Assembly: GCA_943704525.1 (NCBI GenBank)
Contig: CALSCQ010001224.1
Span: 1 to 51,420 of the forward strand
DNA from: Pigoraptor vietnamica
Lineage: Eukaryota > Opisthokonta > Filasterea
Direction of reading: 5' to 3'
Length of the DNA: 51,420 nucleotides
Position numbers and translations under genes: made by a program. The notes beneath the pieces are model-generated. The model saw only the letters and a program-made list of their open reading frames with translations. It made no database searches and was not told where the DNA came from. Below are positions 20,547 through 29,835 of this stretch, piece after piece. Every line of letters starts with the position of its first letter. Within the stretch, counting starts at the first letter, position 1.

Positions 20547-21849
20547 TTATATGTGTTCACACGCAAACATCTCAACGTCAGTGATTCGGTGCCGTTCCCC
20601 CAAAAAATGGCTGCCCGCGGTTGGCACTACTGCTCGAAGTAAACGACCAGTTCTCGCGAGCGGACGTCAAGTCTTTGACGGTCAGCTCGTAAGATCCAAA
20701 CGCGCACATCGCCCCGGACGGTGTCATGTCAGGGCGGTCGGTCGGCAATCGCCAAAAATTTCCGGCGTCAACGTCGGCTTGCAGGCGTTATGAAGCACAA
20801 AGAGACTCGTCGCCACGGACGATCCGAGGGGGGGATTGTCCGTGAGGTACTCCGTATCGCTTCGGTATGCCCCGAAAAGCGCCATTGATGAACGGAAGAC
20901 GACAATAAGCTTGCACTGCTTCCCGACCCTCCGGTTCTTTGTGGGAATGCGCGCGTGGAAGTCCGAGGGCGCAAACCCGTCCCGCGTCGCCCTGTAGACG
21001 AGGTTCCACGCCCGCCCCTGCGACGGCGGAAACCACGCAAGGAGTTGCGTGCGCTGAGCGCCGTTCAGCAACGTTGTGCCCTCAAACGACGCTGTCGTAA
21101 AGTAGTCCACGCCGAGCTCTCGGAAGAGACGACCGAGCACCTCGTTAATGCCGTTCGTGCTTTTCAGGATATCGTCGTACTTGGAGGGTTGTTGCGTCGT
21201 GCGCTCGTCCACGTCCCCGACGGCGACTTGGATTATCTCGAAGTTGGCCTGGAACCGCCGTAGAGCGTCGATCACCCATTCCCTCTCTTTCAGCATTTCA
21301 AACTTGTCCACGACGCGCATCATGTCGTCGTTGAGACGCTTGATCTCCTCCCACGTCTTGGGGGCGTAGTTCAGCTTATCGCTGGTACAAAAGTGTCCAG
21401 TTAGTGACACGCAAAGCGCTCAGTTTGACAGTACAATTAACGCGCCACCGGCTTACAAATGCACTAGTCAGAGTGCGACGTTCGAAGGCAAGCAGATGTC
21501 ACGCAAATACGCACGTGCACATGAATACAACGCACCTGCCCAGTCCACACCAACACGTATTACGCACACACGCACACGCCAGCCAACACCCACAGCACTT
21601 ACTTGAAGGTATCCACAACGTCGGCATCCAGCGTCCCGTTGAAACGCCATTCTTCCAGCACATCCCTCACGAAGATAACAGCGGCCGTCTCGCTCACCGA
21701 AAACGCGGCCTGTGGACCGCCAGCTTTCCCATCGCCAACGAGTCGTAAGGGTACGAGTATCTCGTGAAACTATCCTTCGCCTCCACCTTGGCGATGATCT
21801 CCCTGTTAACGGTGGAAAGAGCCCGCAGCTTCGCGATGGGTTCGTCCAT
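20547..21849 (-). pseudogene. Coiled-coil/TLDc-like protein, copy A3 (decayed)
   Basis: A third family copy that has lost its frame three times relative to A1 and A2. It starts MDEPIAKLRALSTVNREII at 21849. A base is missing near 21750, after SYP, where the other copies continue LRLV. The frame in use ends early at the TGA near 20727, where a shift is needed to reach TPSGAMCAFGSYELTV. A 5-nt loss near 20595-20605 separates FFGGT from RITDVEM. The last stop that fits the family is at 20547-20549. The splice signals of the shared intron (TTCAA before GTAAGT, then CAG) are intact, and the central coiled-coil and RDGFAPSDFHARI parts are still readable. Confidence 0.7.
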
Positions 21850-21900
21850 GTCCGAGCCTGAGGCAACGCCGCAAAAAGGGACGTTCAAGCACTTCACGCT

Positions 21901-21934
21901 GCTTTATCAAGGGCTCTAAAGCCCTTGGCTTTAT
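21901..21934. mobile_element. 20-bp palindrome with 7-bp direct repeats
   Basis: CAAGGGCTCTAAAGCCCTTG (21908-21927), an almost perfect inverted repeat, is flanked immediately by GCTTTAT on each side (21901-21907, 21928-21934). It lies just upstream of the A3 start. The core resembles the hairpin at 14871-14891. The transposition reading is weaker than for the 8-bp cases. Confidence 0.4.
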
Positions 21935-22109
21935 GCAATGCTTTGTGCGAATGCGTGAGCCTTGCGCATGTGTGTTCGACCATCTAGATATTCGGTGCAT
22001 TTAATTTGTGTCTGTGGGGAAAACAGCCTAAAATTACGGAACAAGTTCAATAAACAGTGTTGTGCACAACTCAAGTCCTCTTGCAGACAAGTGTTCGGCC
22101 TACATGACT

Positions 22110-22153
22110 GTTAGGCCCAGGGGTACTCACGGGTGAGTACCCCTGGTTAGGCC
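22110..22153. mobile_element. 28-bp hAT-like perfect palindrome with 8-bp target duplication
   Basis: Two perfect 13-bp inverted arms, CAGGGGTACTCAC and GTGAGTACCCCTG, separated by GG (22118-22145). They are flanked exactly by GTTAGGCC on both sides (22110-22117, 22146-22153). It is the sister of the element at 14833-14858 at an unrelated target sequence, which supports movement rather than local duplication. Confidence 0.65.
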
Positions 22154-22176
22154 CTATGATCCCACACGCAGCGCAC

Positions 22177-22230
22177 GACGTAGGGTCACACACGGACATA
22201 GGGTCACACACGGACGTAGGGTCACAAACG
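22177..22230. repeat. 18-bp tandem repeat, three units
   Basis: Three consecutive 18-bp units of the form GACGTAGGGTCACACACG with one substitution each in units 2 and 3, ending about 90 bp before the next gene start. Possible promoter repeats; nothing more can be said. Confidence 0.85.
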
Positions 22231-22321
22231 GACGGACGTCTGGGCACAGTGACGCAAAAGCCGCATCAAGCGCATCCACCTGACGCGCTCGCCGCAGTGT
22301 GCGCGTGAGCGAGTGGCGCAC

Positions 22322-25300
22322 ATGGCGTCCTTTCTCGACCTCCCCGTGGACACACTCGGCGACATTGGCGCATTTCTTTACAGCGACGACCGCCGCGCCC
22401 TCTCGCGCGTGTCACGTGGGCTGCGCCGCACGGCCGTGTCTCTGTGGCCGGACGATGTCGCGGTCAGTCTCAAGCGGCGCATTTTGCGCGCCATGGTCCT
22501 GGATGCCGCCTTCTGCGCGCTCGTGCGCAACACCCTCCTCTTCGGTCCCCTTGCGCCGCTCCCGATACACGCGGAGGTGGAAGACTGCTGCAAGAGGGGG
22601 GGGGGTCAGGAAGAAAACAATCGCTTCGGCGGCCAAAGGATTTGCGATCGAGGAGGAATGTCAGGTCTGCGGTGCCCGGGAGTCTTCTTCTGCTCTTACC
22701 GCAACAGCGCGCGAACTGACATGCGTCGCCGGTTTCTATCGTGTCGACGTGATGGGCGTGCGGTCGTTGGAGAGCGTGTCGCAGCTTGCCTCCGTGAACA
22801 CGCTTGTGCTTGAGGGCTGCGGCGTGTCGGACATTGCATGCCTGGGGCAGAGTGAGACGCTCCGGAAGGTCGTATTGTCGCAATGCGATCACATAACGGC
22901 GCTCCCACACATTCCTTTCCTTCAGCGAGCGGAGATTCGCCAGTGCCCTGCGCTGACGTCGGTCGATGCGCTGGCACACGCCCGCGAAGTCGTCTTAGAA
23001 GAGTGCGAGGGCGTGTGCGATGTGAGTGCACTCGCCGGTGTGCACGCCGTTACGCTCGAGCGCCGCAATTGTCTTACGGACGTATCGGCGCTTTTTTTGG
23101 GCCGCGTGCATTCGCTGGTGCTGTACGCGGTGGTGATCGCGCCACTGCCGGAGGGCGCGCGCGTTCACTCGCTCACGCTGGTTGGGGTGCGCGTGTTACG
23201 GGGACAGCGACTGCCTCAAGAAGAGCATCCTTTCATTTCTTCGCAGCGGACGGGGTATGAGAGCGTGGACCTTGCGCGTCTCTCGGTCACGTCGCTGTCG
23301 CTGTGCAACCGTCCGCTTACGCCATACGAAGGCCTGGGTGGTGTGCCAAGCTGCTACGATAATTACGCGCCGCGGCACGGCTTTGACGCCATTGCGGCGA
23401 CTATGACGTCGGTTCGCCTCGTTGTTAAATGCTCTTTTGATCTCTCGTGGGCATGCCACCTGTCCAAGGTTGTCATTGAAATCGATCGGCGGTACATGTC
23501 TGAGCTGTCGCTGGCGCCGCTGGCGAACGTGCGGTATGTGACTGTGCGTGGGTGCGGCGAATCGTTGTACGGACTGCTCGCTGCTGTCGCCCGTGTCATG
23601 CAGGAGGCGCCCGCCGACGTGCGCGTGCAACGGCACGGGTGTGGCGCACTCGCCGGCCGCCGGTGGTCCATCGGCTGCAGAGGCGACCGTTTCCGGGACG
23701 GGAGTTACGCGAGCGCCGTCCTCGGCGCCATCGCATCGTTTCCGACGGACGAAGAGGTGGTGTACTGCGGGCTGAGGTCGCTGGCGAAGATGATTGCGCC
23801 CAACTTCAAATTGCAAAGTAACCAGTGCGACCCAGCGTGGGTGGCGGTCGCCCACGCGTGCCTTGGCAGGGACGGGCTGCCGCCGGCGTGCGTAGCGGCG
23901 GCGCTTTCGCTGCTCTTTGACGCGGCCGTAAGCACGTACTGTAGACGGGCGGATGATGGTACGCAAGAAGTGCGCGACGCCCTTCCTCTGGACGAGTTGG
24001 CTCGCGCGGCCGTTCGTGCTGCACGCGCGTGGCCGGATCACGTGGCCGTCCTGGAGGCTGCGGCGCAAACATTCGAATTCTGCGCGTCGATGCCGCGTCT
24101 CGCCGGACGGCAAAGGGCGACGATAGATGGTCGATATCTTCCCTTGTGGGTGATCCAATCTAACAACGTCACGGTGTTCCCCGAAGTCGCTGCAAATATG
24201 CTCCAGGAACGCTCGTGGGTGTCGACTGCTGTGGACGTGGCGCTTGCACTCGCGCAACGCTGTCCCCTCGACCGCCGCGTGCCTTCGGTGCAACTCCCGA
24301 TGAATCTCCTTGCGGCTATATCGCACATCGACCGCAGTTGTGCTCGTATACTGGTGGAGGCCGGTGTGCTTGACATGCTGCTGGAGCGTGCCGCCACGTG
24401 GCGGGACAGCCCTTCCATACTTGCGGACAACTCGTGGATTGGTCCTCTCGCTAGACTCGCGCAGTACGCGTCCGACGACGCAGACACCCACGCGCCCGCA
24501 CTCGTGCCGGCCAATGCGCTGCTGGACGTGGCGCGGCAGCAGTCACAGCGGGTCATCAGTGGCATCGGCTATTCCGAATTGCTGGAGCTGCTACTCGCCG
24601 GAGAGTCCCCATTTCCGTTGCGAGAGCGCGTTGGCAGCCATGTGGACGAGTCGCGAGAAGAGGGCCTCGTTTTGCGCGCCATGAATCGCCACCGCTTCGA
24701 CTACGATCTTGAGGTGGCTTCCGCTCGCGCCTTTCACAGGCGTGTGCCCGCCGTTGTTACTAGACTGTCCTCGTACGTCGCGCGTAGCCCTCACCTAGAC
24801 TGGCATTGCGCGCTAGAAATGATTTCGCTGGAGGAAAGTGCCACTGCGATCGGCCGTGCGGGCGGTGGCTTTGCGTTCCTATCGGCGGTTATAAGGGCCT
24901 CGCTCTCCCACGGGTGCGACGGGAAAAACGCGGAGCTTGAACGCAAACACCTCTGCAAACTTGCGGAGGGCCTCTGCGTGCTCGTCGCGTCCGGTGAGGA
25001 TGGAGGGTGTACGGACGCAGTGGACATGGCGCTGGAGAACTGCGTTGCGTGCCTTAGGATGGAGCGGTTGTGGGATGCTGACCTTCGGTCGTGCCTCCAT
25101 GGCATTGCGCGCGCGGCGTATCTGTTGCTTTTTGCGAAGTGCCGGCCAGATCGCGATTCTGCGGCGCCCGCAACCCTCTGCGCCCTGGCGGCGATGGCGG
25201 CGTTGGGACTGAATGCATTGGAGCCGGAATCAACGGGAACGATGAAGTTAATAGTGCTTGGCGGTTCGCGCGTTGTTGCGACGCCAGAGTCTGTGAATTT

Positions 25301-25763
25301 GCGTGAGCTTTTCGTGTCGGTTGAGGCGATCGCGGAATACTCGGCGTGCGAGGGTGTGCGCGCAAGCGGAGCCCTGCTCTCGCAAACGGCTCGGTTGGTT
25401 TATCCCGGCGTGTACGAAAGGCTGAAGGATCGGAAAGAGGGCGGGCACCGAGTGGCCATCCTCGACGGTACCGCTGGGTCAGAGGTTCGCGTCGCGCGCT
25501 CCTTGCTCACGGTCGTCGCGAGGGGCGGGCTACAGTTGGCTGCTGCCCAGAGGAAGGAGCTGCGGCGCCATCACGACAGCTTCATTGCTACGGCAACCAT
25601 CCTTGCGCTGTGCTCGATGGACGGCCAGCAACGCGCGTCGGTCGTCGAGGATGCTTCACACACGGTGCACGTGTTGCGTCGGTTGTGCGCTGCGGTCACA
25701 TTGGTCGATGCGCAGGCGGCGGATGCCGCACTGGACGAGCTTCAAAAGTTGCTTGCACTGTAA
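22322..25763 (+). CDS. Large F-box/LRR/helical-repeat protein
   Basis: Starts MASFLDLPVDTLGDIGAFLYSD, an F-box with a different sequence from copies 1-3. Downstream, in a frame shifted by one base, come irregular leucine-rich repeats (RSLESVSQLASVNTLVLEGC, then VREVVLEEC-like units) to about residue 330. A long Ala/Leu-rich helical region follows to the stop, resembling ARM/HEAT-type solenoids. The frame change falls at or near a run of ten G (22596-22605). It is removed either by one G fewer, giving about 1,146 aa, or by an 88-nt intron 22577-22664 (GTGGAA donor, TGTCAG acceptor), giving about 1,117 aa. A Skp1-linked substrate receptor is inferred from the F-box; the substrate is unknown. 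It faces away from the TLDc-like cluster. Confidence 0.65.
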
Positions 25764-26104
25764 TACAATATGGTATGCGGCGGGTGTTGGGAGTTTGTTC
25801 AATGGAACGCGCATGCACCAATACACAGTGTGTGCGGCGCAGGCATTTGGTGGCAGGCACCCGGCGGTGAGTGTTTTAAGCATTGTCGGCACCTGGTTCC
25901 GCGGGCTGAGTGAGTGGCCTTCAGTACTTAGCCACTTGAAGATTTCATTCAATTTCAACAGAGAAAACAGTTTCATTTTGCTGGACAGTCAAATTATTTG
26001 GCCGCGGACACTCCGCTAAAACTGACGTGCACCTGTCACTGAAAACGTGCTCTTCGCGCACGCGCCAACCGTGTCCATAACCCGCTTTTGCCGTGTGTGC
26101 TGTC
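25764..26104. other. Spacer, no gene seen
   Basis: 341 bp between same-strand genes. An AT-richer patch lies near 25930-25990. No clear TATA box or gene. Confidence 0.5.
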
Positions 26105-28942
26105 ATGGAGCTCCTTCGGTCACTGAAATGCGCGCTCTTGCTGCTGGGCGCCACGTGCTGGCTGTATGTTGTGTTTGCGTTTATCCGCGCGCCAGCGATT
26201 CACGGCGCACTGGGTTCGCTCGGCACGGTATTCCCGCAATCCGCGGCGAGGCCGGGCGTTGATGTCCTTCGTAATGACGCCTTTGACGAATTACATCGAG
26301 CGAAGGCGGGGGACAAGAAGCGCGCGGATGGTGCGGCCGACCTGCAACTGGCCCTGCGACGGCCTTTACACGCTCACAGACTCAGAGTTGCCGATGTGGA
26401 AACTGACGCGACTAGCCGTCCGTGGCGATCGCTCGACGAGACAATGGAGGAGGTTATCAAGTTCGTCGACGACAAGGCGATGGCGGCGGGCAGAGGGCTC
26501 GAGGGGATGCGCGTGTGCTTCGTAGCGGCTGCCGTCGCGGGCCCGACAGCCTATGGCGGTCTCGGACAGGCCGTTCGGCGGCAAGCCGTGCTGTACGCCG
26601 AGCAGGGCGCGAACGTGGACATTGCGTACACCGGAGGGTGCGCCGCACCTTACAACCACACGCACTGGGAGGCAGAATTCGCGCGCATGGGGATCACGTT
26701 CATCCCTGTGCCGCGATCGGCGCCGAACGACACGTACGGGACCGATCTCATGCAGCGGGCATACGACGTGTACCTCTGGATGCGCCGTCGCCACTCGCAG
26801 GACGGCGTCAACTACGATCTCGTCGTGTTGCACGACTTGCAAGGTCACGGGCTGTACGTGCAGCACGCACAGCGAGCGGGCATTGCGTTCGCGAACTGGG
26901 CCATTGTGACCCACGCGCACAGCTCTCTGCGACTGGCCGACTACTTCAACGCGCGCATGCTCAAAGGCGATTCGGAGCTGGTCACGTACGCGATGGAGCG
27001 ACTCACCGTCGAAATGGCGGATGTGGCCCTGTCGCCGTCCGAGTTCTACTACGCGTGGATGCAAACCAAGGGATACGATCTCAGCCCTGCGCACGTGTGG
27101 ATGCGGCGGTGGACGGTGCAGCTCCTCACGCCACACGAGAGCACGAACGCGCCGCGCGTGTTCGACAACATTGCCCGGTACGGTCAGCACGTCATCTCGC
27201 GAAAGTTCGGCTACTTCGGGCGAATGGACCGCCTCAAGGGCCTGCTCACGCTGCTCGATGCGCTGGACCACCTCGTCGCGCACGCGTCGGCATTTGGCGA
27301 GAACTCGCTGCCGAAGGAGGTCCTGTTCGTGGGCGACTCCGCCGAGCTTGTCGTCGACGGCTACTCCATTCAGGCCGCCGTGTACGTCAACGTGCGAAGG
27401 AGGAAAGGGAATTGGCCGTTTTCCGTGAAATTCGAGGACGGCATGAAGTCTGCCGACGCCGTTCGAAAGTTCGTCACCGAGAACTACATCGTCGTGAACC
27501 CAACCAACTGCGACGTGGCGTCGACTGTTACGCTCGAACTCTTGAGCGCCGGCGTCCCCGTGATCGTAACGAACGCGTGCGCGATTCCAGAGCTCGTCGG
27601 CGACAAGAACATGTTCGACGAGTGGTCGTTTGGGCGCGGTGAGCACCTCGAACTCGCGCATCTCATGCGCAAGGCGATGAGGTACGGCGTGCCTGTGAAC
27701 CGCCCTCACTTCAACAACGCACTCTTAGCGAAGCTATACGTCGCCGTCGCGAAAGCCGCCGTTCACTACGCCCGCGAGCGCAACGTAACGGCGGAGGCTC
27801 TGCAGAGGAAGCAGGAGGACGGGGACGGCGGCGCCACGGGCGAGTGTCCGCTGACCATCGGGGTTGCCACACGTGACCGCCCGGACTACTTGCAGGAGCT
27901 CCTCGAGAGCTTGGTTGCGCAGACGTGGTACCCGCCTGGCACCGAGCTGCTGATCATCGACGTGGCGTCAGTGAATGCGACGGATGTCGAACGCGCGGTC
28001 GACTCATTCCGGGGCGCGCTTGCTACCAGGCGGGTCGCCACGCGGTTCGCGCGGTGGGAGCGACCCGCGCACATTTCGGTCGCGCGCAATGCCATTATGA
28101 CTGACGCCGCCGGCACCTTCATCCTGTTTATCGACGACGACGACATTGCTGCGCCGCACATGGTTGAATGGATGTATAGGGCGGCGGTTCGCGGTGCCGA
28201 CGTCGTGACGGGATTCGCGCGAAACTTTGAGGACGGCAGTAACGGTCGTGTGCAGAAGCACGTGTCGCTATCTGTTGGCGCGGCCCACGAGAGCACGCTC
28301 TTCGTTCACCACACGGGCAAGTCCAACGTCCTCGTGCGGGCGCAGACGCTGCGCGAGGTTGGCGGCTGCACGCTCGACGACTTCTCGGCGCCGACGCCCT
28401 TTGTCGATTGGGACATGTACGACAAACTGCTGGCGCACGGGGCGCGCGTCTTCGTCGTCCCCGAGGTGACCTTCCTTTACCGCATGCGGAGTCGCAACAC
28501 CATATTCTACGGGTCCGTCGGCAAGCAAGATCTCACGCACTTTGCCCACGCAAAGCGTGCACAGAGCGTGTGCGACATGTACGGCATTCCGCAGCACGCG
28601 TGCGCCGGGATAACGGCGGCGATGCAAGAGCTTGCACGACCTGGCGCCGGGCGCAGCTTCCAAACGGGCAATCGCCGCGAGAAAGAGGCGGCGTGTCAGT
28701 GCCAGTGTCCAAATCCGCAGCCGAACGCACCGAGCTTTGCCTCGTCCAAGGCCTCGCCGTCGTCCGTACCTCAGTCGCCGTCGTCGGTCGGTACTTTCCG
28801 TTCACCGTCGTCGGTACCTTCGCCGTCGTCGGTCGGTACTTTCCGTTCGCCGTCGTCGGTCCTTTTGCCGTCGTCTGCACCTTCCACGGGCTCCGCATCG
28901 ACGACTACGGCGAATGTCGCGAGCGAACAAGCGGGCGACTGA
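26105..28942 (+). CDS. Membrane-anchored protein with two glycosyltransferase domains
   Basis: An intronless 945-aa protein. Residues 8-27 (KCALLLLGATCWLYVVFAFI) form a single N-terminal membrane anchor, as in type II Golgi enzymes. Residues about 135-560 look like a GT-B (GT4-type) domain: GPTAYGGLGQAVRRQA, VVLHDLQGHGLYVQ, KFGYFGRMDRLKGL, and NCDVASTVTLELLSAGVPVI before the final helix. Residues about 580-850 are a GT-A family 2 domain: LTIGVATRDRPDYLQELLES, RNAIMTDAAGTFILFIDDDD (metal-binding Asp cluster near residue 675), then VDWDMYDKLLAHG. A Cys-rich spot (CQCQCPNP) and a Ser/Pro tail with repeated SPSSVGTFR units end the protein. It probably extends a glycan using two sugar donors. The start at 26105 is the first ATG and places the anchor at the terminus. 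Confidence 0.8.
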   Translation: MELLRSLKCALLLLGATCWLYVVFAFIRAPAIHGALGSLGTVFPQSAARPGVDVLRNDAFDELHRAKAGDKKRADGAADLQLALRRPLHAHRLRVADVETDATSRPWRSLDETMEEVIKFVDDKAMAAGRGLEGMRVCFVAAAVAGPTAYGGLGQAVRRQAVLYAEQGANVDIAYTGGCAAPYNHTHWEAEFARMGITFIPVPRSAPNDTYGTDLMQRAYDVYLWMRRRHSQDGVNYDLVVLHDLQGHGLYVQHAQRAGIAFANWAIVTHAHSSLRLADYFNARMLKGDSELVTYAMERLTVEMADVALSPSEFYYAWMQTKGYDLSPAHVWMRRWTVQLLTPHESTNAPRVFDNIARYGQHVISRKFGYFGRMDRLKGLLTLLDALDHLVAHASAFGENSLPKEVLFVGDSAELVVDGYSIQAAVYVNVRRRKGNWPFSVKFEDGMKSADAVRKFVTENYIVVNPTNCDVASTVTLELLSAGVPVIVTNACAIPELVGDKNMFDEWSFGRGEHLELAHLMRKAMRYGVPVNRPHFNNALLAKLYVAVAKAAVHYARERNVTAEALQRKQEDGDGGATGECPLTIGVATRDRPDYLQELLESLVAQTWYPPGTELLIIDVASVNATDVERAVDSFRGALATRRVATRFARWERPAHISVARNAIMTDAAGTFILFIDDDDIAAPHMVEWMYRAAVRGADVVTGFARNFEDGSNGRVQKHVSLSVGAAHESTLFVHHTGKSNVLVRAQTLREVGGCTLDDFSAPTPFVDWDMYDKLLAHGARVFVVPEVTFLYRMRSRNTIFYGSVGKQDLTHFAHAKRAQSVCDMYGIPQHACAGITAAMQELARPGAGRSFQTGNRREKEAACQCQCPNPQPNAPSFASSKASPSSVPQSPSSVGTFRSPSSVPSPSSVGTFRSPSSVLLPSSAPSTGSASTTTANVASEQAGD

Positions 28943-29648
28943 ACGCGGGCTGTGCACCACGTGGATCAGCCGGAGGCTGCGTGGATCGCGCCACGAACAA
29001 TGACAACTGAAGCGACGTCCAAGAGGCTCTCAACGAAATCTGACAAAGGTAAACGCTGCTATCGGTGTGTGCAGGAATGTGCTTGCGTCGCGTCAGTCCA
29101 GATAGAATGGTCCAATTGGGCACACACACGCAAAGGTAACATGTGCGCGTTTGTTACTAGGTGAGCCTTCGAACGGCGCGAAAGGGGAACACCAGGTCCA
29201 CCGTCCCTGTCCCGAGAGAGATGCCTCGCAAGACGTTTTCTTTCTCATAAATTATATCTCGGAAGAGAATGTTTGAAGAGCATGCTTCTCCCCTAAGTCG
29301 TGATGTGTTTACCCCTTTGTGTCATGTGATGTGTTGATCGGCAAGAGATCCCCCCGGAGTCAGCCCCTTCGTTTGAAAATAAGAAAAGTTTTAATCAGAC
29401 GCTTCCCGCCAATGGTGAAGCGGAGGAAAGTGCAGACCGGCTGCTGCCCGCATCTGCGGTAGTAATTGTACAACGTTCGTGGGGGAGGGAGGGCATATTA
29501 GACAAGAGCAATAACGCAACGCGACGCGAGGCGAGGCGACGCGCGTGAAACGCAGACGCAGAGACGCGAGGAAAGCGAGCGAGGTATAAACAGAAGTCGA
29601 AGGGAAGGAAAAGAAACGACGACGTCCACGCGGCGACTTGTCTCCCGT
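28943..29648. other. Convergent spacer, no gene seen
   Basis: About 700 bp between the 3' ends of the glycosyltransferase and HSF1 genes. A GCGAGGCGAGGCGACGCG stretch lies near 29524-29545. No RNA gene or coding region recognised. Confidence 0.5.
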
Positions 29649-29802
29649 TCAGGGAAGCGAGAGCGTGTTGTTGTCGCCGAGCACGTCGACGGACGAGTGC
29701 TCGTCGTAGTCCGAGAAGGACACGACGTCGACTTGGACGTTGCTGCCCGTCGAGCCAAAGTTGCCGAAGTTGCCGGGGACGGCGTCAAAGCCGAACATGG
29801 AC

Positions 29803-29835
<33 letters not shown>

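Noticed and set aside
23196-24491. 431-codon frame antisense to the large F-box gene
   Set aside because: Shadow frame in GC-rich coding DNA; the sense frame has F-box, LRR and helical repeats.
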